Shown: positions 1-11,043 of the stretch, one piece after another
How the letters are laid out: the number at the start of each line of letters is the position of its first letter
How positions within the stretch are numbered: position 1 is the stretch's first letter
Assembly (NCBI GenBank): GCA_963681505.1
Contig: OY811972.1
Coordinates: 1,601,432-1,665,431, forward strand
Direction of reading: 5' to 3'
Length of the DNA: 64,000 nt
DNA from: Eunapius fragilis
Lineage: Eukaryota; Porifera; Demospongiae; Spongillida; Spongillidae
The notes under the pieces: generated by a model
Seen by the model: the letters and a program-made list of their open reading frames with translations, nothing else
Told to the model about the DNA's origin: nothing
Databases searched by the model: none
Made by a program: the position numbers and the translations under genes

Positions 1-712
1 ATCCAATAGCAGTAAAGTGAAACACGCCCATTATGAAAATAATATCCTTATGAATAATATAATACCCATACATGCAAAATTATCGTGGGGTCTACCACCG
101 TGTTAGATTACCCTGCAGCTACATGTAGCAAGCAGGTGATGCATTTTCCATGCATGATGTCTTCCCGAAGTATAGCCATCTTGGCTCAATTGAGAGTGAA
201 GGTAGAGGCTGGCAGTAGTCTCACCTGACATGATTCACTTCCACTCCGGTGCAAGTTTGATACCATTCTCTGTTGTAATACAGACAATTTGGGGTCAGTC
301 AAGTACTCAGGCACAACACAATAGTAGTGATGCCAAATGTTCTGAGGTGTGTCTTCCTCTTAGCTGTTGAGACATATGGTAATGGGAAGGAATGAAGCTA
401 TCAACATCTTTGCCCTCTTGGCCAGCTGAATAGCTTAAGATCTTACCTGCAAGGAGCAAGGACACGCTTACGTGACCTGCAATTTGAACCTTACTATGAT
501 CAGTTCTATAGCTTGAGTAACAGTTAGTGTGTAAACATTAGTATTAATATTATATATAATTTTGCATTATACTATAAATTTGCATATAAAATAAAAGTTA
601 CTACTACTGAAATTCACCAGTTATATATATATATATATATCCATGCATTACTATACATATTCTATTGGTATAATTATTCTCACTATTCGAATTAATGGAC
701 AGAATCTTGATT
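1..712. other. no gene seen
   Basis: No coding signal is visible on either strand. The stretch is AT-rich and includes a short TA microsatellite near 623-639. It lies downstream of the minus-strand 7TM gene, so part of it may be 3' UTR or terminator for that gene, but I could not place a clear AATAAA on the minus strand. Confidence 0.5.
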
Positions 713-1672
713 TTAATGTCCACAGCTTTGGTATGAATAACTGACGTATGTACAAGATGGTTTAGAGGCAGAAGAGGCTGCTATAGCTGTGATTTCATTA
801 CTAACGTCCTCAGCCTGGGTGTGCCTCCATCGGTATCTGTAAGAGAGAAAAATACAAACCTGTACCAAAAGCGTCAAACATGAGACAAAGCTCCATCCGT
901 CAGAAGACAGGGCATTTGAAACCGTGAGTCCAAAGTTTGGGCAGTGGAAATAGTCATATAAATTCTTTGTAAAAGTTGGCACAAATAGCAGAGAACATGT
1001 TATGGGATAGACGAGCAATGGAAGCAGCTGTTTAAGGGCCTTCGTTTGTTGGTAATTTCCCGGTATCGCCTTTCTTCTACAGATTCTGATAATTAGCACA
1101 GCCAAAATTACAACCACACCTACGGAAGTTGCAATAAGAAGAGACCAAATGGGAGCTGACCACAAAGCGTAGCGTTCCACAGCTCCAGCACCAGCGTTAA
1201 CAAACCAGCATGCGCCGCTTTCCGTATTCCCGTAGGAGCTTGTTATGTTAGGTACAATAGCAAAAGTCATCGACCACAGCAGCGTACTTATAACGTACAA
1301 CGGTTCCAGTCTTCGTAGATTCTTGAAGCAAACCGTGAAAAAAAAGAGATGAAACGTCACCCATCCCGCGAACAGAAACTCAGCCCAAGAAGAGAACTGG
1401 AGAATTGTACTGACCGTCGCGCACAATGGTTTATAGAGAGCGACGTTTTTGCTGTAATCGATGAGCACAATCTGGAGGGCGTTGACGATTCCGCGAAGGA
1501 GGGCTGCCACGACTTGATAGACGGCCAGCCGGTAGCAAAGTGCCTTGTGAAGCCGCAGCTTCAATACCATCGATATCGCTACCACCGCCACTACTACTGT
1601 CGCGACACTCATGGTCGTGTCTATATATCGAACAACTGCAACTTCACTGCTCGAAAGATTGCATGAATTCAT
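713..1672 (-). CDS. single-exon seven-transmembrane receptor-like protein
   Basis: This intact 319-residue ORF runs from an ATG to a TAA. It has a short N-terminus with an N-glycosylation site (NLSS) and about seven hydrophobic spans, roughly residues 20-42, 48-72, 87-113, 122-142, 170-198, 217-235 and 258-275. The second extracellular loop holds a Cys-Trp-Phe motif (ACWF), and a cysteine precedes TM3. These are loop-cysteine features shared by cAMP-receptor-like, secretin and adhesion GPCRs. The third cytoplasmic loop is basic (RICRRK) and the tail is Ser-rich. No GAIN domain, large ectodomain or rhodopsin-type DRY/NPxxY motif is visible. The closest fit is a cAMP-receptor-like or GPR157-like receptor, but the family assignment is inference. 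The ligand is unknown. The antisense ORFs inside it look like shadows. Confidence 0.72.
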   Translation of the reverse strand: MNSCNLSSSEVAVVRYIDTTMSVATVVVAVVAISMVLKLRLHKALCYRLAVYQVVAALLRGIVNALQIVLIDYSKNVALYKPLCATVSTILQFSSWAEFLFAGWVTFHLFFFTVCFKNLRRLEPLYVISTLLWSMTFAIVPNITSSYGNTESGACWFVNAGAGAVERYALWSAPIWSLLIATSVGVVVILAVLIIRICRRKAIPGNYQQTKALKQLLPLLVYPITCSLLFVPTFTKNLYDYFHCPNFGLTVSNALSSDGWSFVSCLTLLVQVCIFLSYRYRWRHTQAEDVSNEITAIAASSASKPSCTYVSYSYQSCGH

Positions 1673-2029
1673 TGTATCGCCATATAGGCAGACCAGAGAT
1701 AGTACATAGATTATCTCTGGGCAGACTCCATTGCTAGCGCTTTTACAACAGGGCGTACGGTTAAATGCTATACATTTAACCCTTGAAGTGCGACGGGCAC
1801 CTTTTAGCGCCCATGCAACGTGGAATACTTCACCAATACCTGGGAACCAATCATTAATTATAGCGTCTGCAATATATAACTAAGTAAACAACACATTACC
1901 ACATGGCTTCCTTAGAGTACTCTACATGTATGTATTCCTCCCACTAAATACCACAGATGTGTTTATGTAATCAACAGGTGTGAATAGTACATTACCTTCC
2001 GCACTTACTTCAAGGGGTGGAAAACGTGA

Positions 2030-2900
2030 CGTACATGTAGTAGACCAGTGGTGGCGGAGCAATAAAAAAAGTGATACGGCGGACGGGGGGGGGGGGGGGG
2101 GGGGGGGGGGGAAGAGGGTCTTCAATATATGAGCAGGGGTGTAACAAGTGCAATGATCTTACACATGAATTTTCTAAAGCAGATTGGATTACTACACTGT
2201 ATGAAGACCACACCCACTACTGTTTAGAAAAAGTGGTACGGCGGCGCGCACCGTTCATAAAAAGTGCTACGGCATTCGCCGTACTTGCCGTAGCGTCAGC
2301 GCCGCCTATGGTAGGCCGGCCGGGCATCGCACAACAATGGCGTAGTACATTCAATGATGCGACGTACATGTAGTAGGCCGGACCGCCCTACTTCTCCGGT
2401 CCGCAATATCGGTAAAAATTAATTTGGCAATCTCAACTTTATTTACTAAAATTGCGGTGTCACAAATGAAATTTAATTCTCTCCATTGAATTTATAATGG
2501 CACTATGACTCTCTGACAGCTCGGCTCGGAACAGATACCAGGTGCCAACTGCATATCATTATGCTTGTATCGTTCCCAGATCTTTACATTTAACAAAGGT
2601 CTAGCGTGTACTGCCTGTCTGCAAGTGTATGACTATCATTCAGAGCCGACGCCGGCATTTAAAAAGTGGTGCGGCCAAACCGCGCGCAGGCCGGGCGCTT
2701 GTATGATATGAAACAAAGGATTGATGAGCAAAAAGGAGCCACAGCGAGATGAGTATTAAATGAATAGCACTTGCATCATGCAGCAGAGTACGCAATTAAC
2801 GATAAAGTATTTATTTATTTTTTAAATCGAAGTTTCAAAAAGTGGTGCGGCCATGGCCGCACCTGCTTGAAAGGCGGCGTCGGCCCTGTCATTCACAAAC
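2030..2900. repeat. GC-rich dispersed repeat block with poly-G
   Basis: Several related segments recur here. A motif of the form AAAAAGTGnTnCGGC appears near 2047, 2227, 2259, 2658 and 2836. A short piece containing GACGTACATGTAGTAG occurs near 2028 and 2360. A run of about 25 G residues ends near 2111. The segment is much richer in GC and CpG than its surroundings, which suggests overlapping non-autonomous elements. No long open frame is convincing. Confidence 0.5.
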
Positions 2901-3429
2901 CTTGCGATGTTATCTAGCTAGGTGTGTCAGTATGTGTTTGCATAGTCTCGTACCCAGACCTTATATGTCTGACAGCAGCGGATGGATTATATCACCGCTA
3001 CTTTAAAAATAGGGTCTGGCGCATGATTTTAGAGAATCAATCAGATTGCAGCTCTTAGCTGACTATACAATGTCTAGTACATGCTATAGGAATGTAATTT
3101 TGGTTAAATGTATGAATAATTGTCTGACAAATTCATTACAATTCTCAGTGCAAAAAAATTGTGTCATGATTGTTACATTTTCCTTCGAGTGAATGTACAT
3201 GTGAAAGAACAGAGAAAAGAAACAATTTTGCCACCACTCTTACAAAGTACGCATCACACATATACATGTACATCAACAGTACAATGAATTGTGCGTTTAT
3301 AGAATCATCACCTGTATGAACTTCAAAATCTATTGACACAGGAGACTCACCTATACAACAAGGTATTCCTCTTTGCAACTAAATGCACAGCTAAATTATC
3401 ATATTACATTTTCTGTTCAAAGGAAACAC

Positions 3430-3560
3430 ATCAAAGGATGATGCATGCAAATGTCAGAAGAGATGTGCCACAAAAAGCTGCCCCTGTAAGAGAAAAACCA
3501 CCCTTGTAACAGCTGGTGCCATGCTGGAAGAAGTTGCTGCAATACTTCGGCAATAGCAAA
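3430..3560 (+). pseudogene. cysteine-rich fragment, probably element-derived
   Basis: One plus-strand frame reads a short run with the spacing CKCQKRC...SCPCKR, then a stop about 35 codons on. Cys-rich tails of this kind occur at the ends of some transposon-encoded proteins. No start, splice site or conserved upstream domain is visible. Together with the decayed reverse-transcriptase fragment 270 bp downstream, I read it as a mobile-element relic. The exact family cannot be named. Confidence 0.25.
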
Positions 3561-3825
3561 TTGCCCACCTCACCATGTCATCAATGTATTGGACAAGCAG
3601 CCTTCTGTGCCTCTTAAAAGTTACCTTTTATGTTTGATGTAGCTGTGTTGGACGATCCTGACTTGATGGCTGGCTTGATGATAAACACATATCTACAGCT
3701 CAACATCTACTACAAGAACAGCACCCTGATGTGGCAGACCTGCAAAGTACTTCACTGCAGTATACCCGAACATTTGATGTTCACATAGACCATGCATTTG
3801 TCACTAACGTAGGCACCTGTTAGAC

Positions 3826-4455
3826 ACTGGTGTTTTGTATTTCACGTTCATGCATGCTACTTCTTACCATCTCAAAGGATGCAAGAAAGGCATAATCACA
3901 GATCAAGCATTAAGATACTTGAGAACTAACTCACAAGAATCCACTTTTACAAATTGGTTTGTTAAACACAAAACCAATCTCAAATCTAGAGGATATAAAC
4001 CCTTTATGATAAACACACTCATTGAACAATTACATATGATAAGAGAAATGAAGCTCTTACACCCAAGCTCGAATGCAAAACTGGAGCTATTACATTTGTA
4101 AACACTTACAATGATAAAACTCCAGATGACAGAAAAATCATTCATGATCATTGGAACAAATTCCAAAGTGATCCAGATCTAAAAAACCTCTTTCCAGATC
4201 CCCCAATTATAGCCCTGAAAAGAATCAAACTAGTTAGTTAAGTCCAAAGCAGAACCATGGTAACCCATAAATAATAATGGTGATTTGCCTCCAACGATGT
4301 AGGTCCTATACATTGGACTCTATACACAAGCTGCCAAATCACTAAATGTGATAAACGCACATGCAAATTATGACCCTTGCTTTATATAAATAACATTGTG
4401 AGTAAAGTGGTTAGTATGGATAGGGTTGGATCATATCCCATGATCCTAGTGACAA
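3826..4455 (+). pseudogene. decayed Penelope-like reverse transcriptase C-terminal remnant
   Basis: Across two plus-strand frames the translation shows the region after the RT catalytic core in Penelope-like elements. There is a His/Lys-rich piece with QALRYLR and a KSRGYKPFMINT segment. Then come the conserved tail FPDPPIIALKRIK (about 4190-4235) and a Cys motif reading KCDKRTCKLCP (about 4335-4375) that normally precedes the GIY-YIG endonuclease. Stops and frame changes interrupt it (for example the TAA near 4098), and no GIY-YIG domain follows because the 18-bp minisatellite begins. It is a dead fragment. The assignment comes from recalled motif patterns, without alignment. Confidence 0.55.
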
Positions 4456-4577
4456 AACAAGAACTAAACTCCCTTACGTCTCAACCCAGAACCAAATATT
4501 GGTTGTTTGCAGGCCCAATATTGTAGGGTCTAGAGCCGAGTCAATATGGATGTTATTTGACACTTGCATGATAAACA

Positions 4578-5265
4578 GTGGACTACCCAGTAGTAGTGGA
4601 CTACCCAGTAGTAGTGGACTACCAAGTAGTAGTGGACTACCCAGTAGTAGTGGACTACCGAGTAGTAGTGGACTACCCAGTAGTAGTGGACTACCCAGTA
4701 GTAGTGGACTACCCAGTAGTAGTGGACTACCCAGTAGTAGTGGACTACCCAGTAGTAGTGGACTACCCAGTAGTAGTGGACTACCCAGTAGTAGTGGACT
4801 GCCCAGTAGTAGTGGACTACCCAGTAGTAGTGGACTACCCAGTAGTAGTGGACTACCCAGTAGTAGTGGACTACCCAGTAGTAGTGGACTGCCCAGTAGT
4901 AGTGGACTACCCAGTAGTAGTGGACTACCCAGTAGTAGTGGACTACCCAGTAGTAGTGGACTACCCAGTAGTAGTGGACTACCCAGTAGTAGTGGACTGC
5001 CCAGTAGTAGTGGACTACCCAGTAGTAGTGGACTACCCAGTAGTAGTGGACTACCCAGTAGTAGTGGACTACCCAGTAGTAGTGGACTACCCAGTAGTAG
5101 TGGACTACCCAGTAGTAGTGGACTACCCAGTAGTAGTGGACTACCCAGTAGTAGTGGACTACCCAGTAGTAGTGGGCTACCCAGTAGTAGTGGACTACCC
5201 AGTAGTAGTGGACTACCCAGTAGTAGTGGACTACCCATTAGTAGTGGACTACGCAGTACTAGCAT
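4578..5265. repeat. 18-bp minisatellite, about 38 copies
   Basis: A near-perfect tandem array has the unit GGACTACCCAGTAGTAGT. Because 18 is a multiple of 3 and the unit has no stop in several frames, long repetitive ORFs appear: GLPSSS and DYPVVV on plus, and SPLLLG on minus. Substitutions occur in a few units (for example an A-to-G change at the fifth base, near 4801, 4891 and 4999). No start context, splice site or flanking domain supports translation, so I treat it as satellite DNA. Confidence 0.9.
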
Positions 5266-5894
5266 CATTTTGAAAATCTCCAAGTCGTAGTTGCATTAAT
5301 CAAAAAAATGGGAAGTAAAGTATATACATGTATGTATATATAGCTAAGGCCATTAAAGCCATCTATCCGATGCATAACTTCACGTCTACTATGTGAAAGT
5401 CATCGCCATGTTACTACATGATGGATAATAGTCACATACCAAGACCTGCTAGTCCCCAGGCTGAAACAATTACAGTCACTTGTTTCTCCTCTGGGCACAA
5501 GGTAAAACAAACACAGGTGGGTTTGCTGGAGCTTTGTACATGAACTAAGCCAACTAAAGGCATAATTCCTGTTGTGGCTTTGAAAATAAAAATTAAAATG
5601 CTGCTAAATGTTTATGAAAAAAGTGTCCTCGATATCGATAAATTTAGAACCGCATCACTTAGAATGGGTAGCTTAGGGTCCACTATATATATATGAGGCA
5701 GGAAACGATGCCAAACGTCTTGACGATGAAAGTGCATTCTTCATGTTACATCACTACACAATTTGAATGGGCTTTCATGTCCTGTCCGCCTTCATGGAAG
5801 TTGTCTGTACCACTATTGGTGCAATGCATGCCATTACAAGGTGTGTGGAGACAAGTATCAAAACTAGAACATGCTACAAATATGGGTCACTTAC

Positions 5895-6667
5895 TCTCCT
5901 GGCCAAGAGCCTCTTTGTCCTCCATCGCATGACGTGGCTCACCCATCTCCCAAGGTACCAGTGGTCTCAGGGATACCCTCACACACTGGCCATACAGGTC
6001 CACCAAGCCATACACATCCTTGGGGACAGTGCAGGGAAGTCTGACCATGTGGACACCATTGAGGAAGAAGTGCAAGGTACCAGAGCTGCTGTGGAGCAGG
6101 CCAACTGTGTCCCCAGCCTTCAGACCATGGAGATCAATGTCACCAGGCAGTTGGCCCATGTCCTATGAAATAGGACTGAGTAAACACTGCAGGAACTGCA
6201 ACTTGAACATGCCAATAGTCAGTATTTAGCCATGCATGTAATATACTAAGTTTGTATATCTTTTGTGTACTTTGGACGGTCAGCTGCTAGTTGTCTACCT
6301 GAAAATAAATGCAATCATTGGATGCCAAAACAGCACTAGCCAGTCTAATATTTCAACCAGCACTAGTGACAAGAATTAAAGTGAGACTTTTTGCTGCCCT
6401 TAATAGCCTAACTTTGTATGCATCAAGGCATAGTGCATCATGTGACATATTTATCAAGGGATGAACTATAAACAGTCAGATGATTGAACCAGAAAGAAGT
6501 GATACCAAAGTTGACATGGGATGTTCATGAAAAAAAAGCAGTGCATGTGAATGACATAAATCAGAGGATATGTGATACTGCACAGTCACACACCAACTTA
6601 CAGCAAACTATGAAATGTATATTTTCCCCTAGGCTGGTTAAAGTATAGGTGTGGGTTTAGTTAGAGC

Positions 6668-6710
<43 letters not shown>

Positions 6711-7389
6711 GTGTGTGTGCCAGTCGTACATGATATCCCTCTGACAGTGCAAATCTATGCATTATATGACCTGCCCCCCCCCCCCACACACACACACTAA
6801 CACATGGACGCACACAGGCACATATATGCCTTACCTCCAACACAGAATGCTGCAAACTTCTTACTGGTGGATGATGTAATGACAAAACTCTGCCCTGACA
6901 ACTCATCTGCCTTGTCCACAGATACCACCTCATCGGGGGGCAGTGTGGTGACCCCAATAGATAAAGAGCCACTCCATTTAGAGTCCATCTCTACTACCTT
7001 GACCTGTAAAACGGTGCAATCAGTAACTTAAGCAAACATCTCTACTAAATGGATACCTCATGCATGTACCCTGCATTATTGATATATTCCATGCATTAAT
7101 CTCTAGCTAGGTCACAAACTATTTAAATGGACTTATGGGTGCATAGGTCATGAAGTGTGGATATTAGGGGGATGTAAGGTATACGTTTATTAAGTGTTTC
7201 ATTACATGGGTGATGGTAAAAGAGATTTTGCACATGAACACAACTTAAATGGCTATGACAGTAAGCTAATGATGGAATAGAAGCAGATGTGACCACAATC
7301 CCTTTGGAGCTGCCGTTAACCCCGTAGGCTGATTTTCCAAGATAATCAAGTCTGATGTTCTCTCCACTTGTGGAGGAAAACTTATAATT
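5895..7389 (-). CDS. Neuralized homology repeat (NHR) protein, partial, three exons seen
   Basis: Three minus-strand pieces spell one NHR/SPRY-like domain in order. The first begins at 7389 after a strong acceptor (pyrimidine run then CAG); it reads KFSSTSGENIRLD and GIVVTSASI. The second (7003-6835) contains KWSGSLSIGVTT, the most diagnostic NHR motif, and ends at a GTAAGG donor. The third (6162-5895) carries GDTVGLLHSSSGTLHFFLNG and VYGLVDLYGQCVRVSL and ends at a GTAAGT donor. NHR domains of Neuralized and NEURL4 mediate protein binding in ubiquitin ligases and centrosomal complexes. The donor of the first piece and the phase between the second and third are unresolved, so a small exon may be missing. 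I found no RING, SOCS box or further NHR, so the gene is incomplete in my model. Confidence 0.66.
6668..6716. repeat. (TG)n microsatellite
   Basis: A run of about 20 TG dinucleotides, followed 60 bp later by a poly-C and CA stretch (6774-6798). Both lie in the intron between the second and third NHR exons. Confidence 0.9.
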
Positions 7390-7533
7390 CTGCGGGTAGA
7401 GATAGACATTATGACCACCAACAAATAACCCCTGGTTATATTGCCTTTTCATCACCTCTTCCCCAGACCATACAGTTCTGCTCCCATATCTCCTGGTTGT
7501 ATCCTCCTCAACTTTAGATAATGTGCTTAACAC

Positions 7534-10100
7534 TCCTCCCCAGACTACACAATGATGGGAGTGAATGCACCATTGAGGTCTCCAAGGTTAGTGTATTCAA
7601 TGCTCCCCAATGCACAGTATGTCCTATGTCCCCTCCTCTCCCCATGTACAGCATGTCCTATGTCCCCCTCCAACCCATATGTAAGTTATAGTGATGTCGA
7701 ACGTGATAGGATGCACTCCTCATCAACCACAAGCAGAGGTGTGCTCTAATTAGAGTTTTTTGACTTGCACTGCACACAACATGATTTCTCCCCCCCCCTC
7801 CCCTCCCCCCATGCACAGCCCACCAATGTTAAGTAAATTTACTTTACATTCGTGGGGGCAGTAACAGAAAATCGCAATACTGACTACAATCTCATGGTCA
7901 CAGCAAGTAGGTGGTTACCCTAACAATTGAGGCTTATTACTGATCATATGGCCTTGATGTTTTATCCTCTGTTTCATATAGACCCTTTTGTTCAATAGAA
8001 TCAGTCTCTGTACACATGGAATTGGTTGGACAGATTGTTTATACAACTGCATGGTTAGTTCCTCCTGCCACCTGCTTCAAAACTAGCACTACGCAGTGTT
8101 AACTGCATACTCATGATGAAGAAACCATTCTATATTGTTTATTATTTCTACACCGCCTTTATTGAATAATGTGCACCATCTTTATACTGCAGCAGGTACA
8201 ATACTTCGTAGATCCTCTGTCATAAATAAGCGTCTGGCATGCACGCCATATTCTTTCCTTTAAAATATTGGCCTGACTCAGTTCATAGAATGTATACTCT
8301 TGCATAAATTTTCACGCGTTTAAATGCCTCGACTATTTCTATCAGTACTAATTCATTACGCAATCCTTACAGTTCCTTGAGCTTTGGCAACTCATCACAA
8401 CATAGACCACATCAGCATGTTTATGTTTGTTGCATGCACAGGTTGGACTAGAAATGCAAAATTATATGAAGTTATCCAAAACTGTTTATCATTGCCATGT
8501 ATGTAGCTGGACTGAAAACTCCAGCAAAATAGAATCAGGCCTGCCAAAGGAAGACCACCCCCCCTCAATGTACCAATATGGCATGACTACCATACTCGTG
8601 CACGTACAAACCACGCTCACTTCTAATCAGGATTTATCTATTCATGTAAGGTGCAGCAATAAAATAGTAACATGTACTGTATAGTGTGTACAATAATAGC
8701 AGTACGTATATTATAGCTGGTGAACCTTTTTTTATACTTTATATAACACACTATATGTGGCCATGCAACTACAAGCACATTAATATAAGCATGAAATGAA
8801 GATGATTGTGAAATAATCATAAACCATACTGATGTGTGCATGCACTTGGCTTACAAACATAAAACTGAAGCTGTTTTCCATCATTAATTTGCACAGATGA
8901 TGTTATATTTTGTTAATGCTAGCTGTGCAGCCAATAATACCAGCTCAAGTGCCCTTAGGAATTTACATGTGTTATGCTAGGACGTTAATAAATTTTGCTA
9001 CCACATGCAGTGGTAAATGCATATTTTTTATAACACCACATATGCACGTACTGGCATAGAAATGCATAATAAAACAACTGTTATATCAGAATGATTAGCA
9101 ATAGCTGATACAATGAGGTAATAATTGGTGCGACATGTTTCAGAGTTGAGGTTGCAATTGCAGACTGGTCAGTACAATGTGGACTGGAGTTTGTAAGTAT
9201 GATACATACACATCCACTAGTTTATATTTCTACCAGTGCTAATATTCATTGAGTCATCAAGTTCTTTGCTTTGAGTCCTGATGGCAACTCGTCACAACAC
9301 AAACACCTTAGCACGTTTACATTCGTGGCATACACAGGTGCGACAAGGACTGTACAATACAGTTGAAGTTATCCAAAACTGTTTATCACCACCATGCATA
9401 TGGCCTTACATGGCTCTGAGTAACCATATAACTTACAAGTTTCACAAATAAATCAAGGTATGTGTTGATGCAGATGTAATTTTACTGTTGGAGCTCATGG
9501 CCAATGATCGTCGGCTACAGGGATGTCATGGAAGGGCATAGTGTACTGGTAAGGTAGTGTACTTAATATAAGAACAGAAGATCTCGGAAGAATGGGGAAG
9601 AGGTCAACTGCCGGAGGAACAGGTCTCTGATCTGCGCATCCAAGGAGCAGAAGAGGACTGAGTCTGCATGATGTGAGAGCATTAAAATAAGAAGGGGTGC
9701 ATGTGGGGGAGGGGGGGGTGTAGTTGTGTGAGTATTAGGGTTGTCCTCAAGCAGTACAGAAACCGTTTAGGTCTGCCTCCCAACTTCAATACACCTCTAT
9801 TACAGATTACCCTCTGTAACAACTCTTTGCATATTTATTCACTTTCCTCTCCATATCAAAGATTATGTATTTATGCAATACTTTTATTCCCATTGGAATA
9901 CAGCACAGTTCAATTGTGCATGTGTACACAACAAGAGTTCAAGGACAACTGGCCACTGACTCCCAAGCTATATGCAGCTGCCATTAGAGATTGGCTTTCA
10001 GCAGAGTATGTGGGACCGTTTATAAAGATGTCGATAATGCCAGCAATACTATGCCATACATTTCTCATCCCATGCAGTTATCTTGCTGGCAAGAATAATT
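7534..10100. other. no gene recognised; one 170-bp direct duplication
   Basis: No family-level coding signal was found. Two related segments, about 8344-8520 and 9233-9411, share an ordered set of words (for example AAGTTATCCAAAACTGTTTATCA) and are direct repeats about 890 bp apart with many differences. They could be ends of an old element or a local duplication. The open frame at 9701-10156 has no recognisable domain and runs into a MITE. Confidence 0.45.
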
Positions 10101-10117
10101 ATATATACTTACAAGTA

Positions 10118-10393
10118 AAGAAAACATTTTCTAACGAGAAACTTGGTGGGATATAGGAATTGGAGGCAAGGTGGTGTAAAAAGGAAGGGAACAAGGTTTT
10201 GGGAAAAGAAAAATGAGACGAAAATCCTAGATTTAGCACTGACATGCAAATGTAACAGAACCGAAAGAAGTGCTAAGTATAGGATTTTTGTCTCATTTTT
10301 CTTTTGCCAAAACCTTGTTTCCTTCCTTTTACACCACCATTGTCTCCAATTCCTATATCCCACCAACTTTCTTGTTAGAGAATGTTTTTCTTT
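10118..10393. mobile_element. foldback MITE, family A copy 1
   Basis: Two arms of over 110 bp are inverted copies of each other. The left arm reads through AACTTGGTGGGATATAGG, a spaced AAAAGGAAGG and CAAGGTTTTG; the right arm reads the reverse. A spacer of about 30 bp separates them. No coding capacity is visible. Related copies occur at about 14,413-14,575, 33,745-33,945, 49,545-49,900 and 61,385-62,140, which defines a family in this window. The shared outer end is TATATCCCACCAACTTTCT followed by GAGAATGTTTTT. Confidence 0.82.
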
Positions 10394-10539
10394 ACTTGTT
10401 TCCTCATTTTAATTTTATTGTCAATGATATCTGCAAATACTGGCAAGTACTGACAAGTTATAGTTATGACTTAGCCTCGTTATTTGAAGATCGGGCACTT
10501 ATGCAGTTCCCCTCCCCCCCATGAATATATCGGATCAGT

Positions 10540-10966
10540 CAGTAGATCAAATGGTCTTCCGTTTCCCACCACCCTCCTCAAGGTCGACATAACATGTCAA
10601 CGTTCCTCTGGTTCTCTCAGACCTAACCTCGGTGAATGCTAATGTGGGCATGAATTCACCTTCCCATGATGGTCTAAGGCTGTCTGCATCATTATGTCAT
10701 TATGACATCCCTTCACCCCACAGAGGGTGTGGTCTTCAGTCGACCTGGGCAGTACTGTGCTGGGGCAGAGTGGGTGGAGCTTATGTATCGAATTTTCACT
10801 GACTACACAGGGTGAGTTCCCTTACCACCATCCATTACCATTAATTTAATAATATAAATAAGAACGCTGGAGGTTGGGGCAGGGGAGTGATCTGAACCCC
10901 CTCAGCAATTTGCCTGGGGGGGTGGGCCTGAACCTCCAATATTCTACACCTATGATAACACATCAA

Positions 10967-11043
<77 letters not shown>

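Noticed and set aside
4578-5265. CRISPR-like array
   Set aside because: Units are contiguous without spacers and the genome is eukaryotic; it is a minisatellite.
4474-5290. Repeat ORFs of over 230 codons on both strands (GLPSSS, DYPVVV, SPLLLG)
   Set aside because: They are products of an 18-bp tandem repeat without stops. There is no start context, domain or splice structure.
9701-10156. 151-codon plus-strand ORF upstream of the Sema duplicate
   Set aside because: It shows no Sema motifs, no splice-compatible continuation and runs into a MITE arm.
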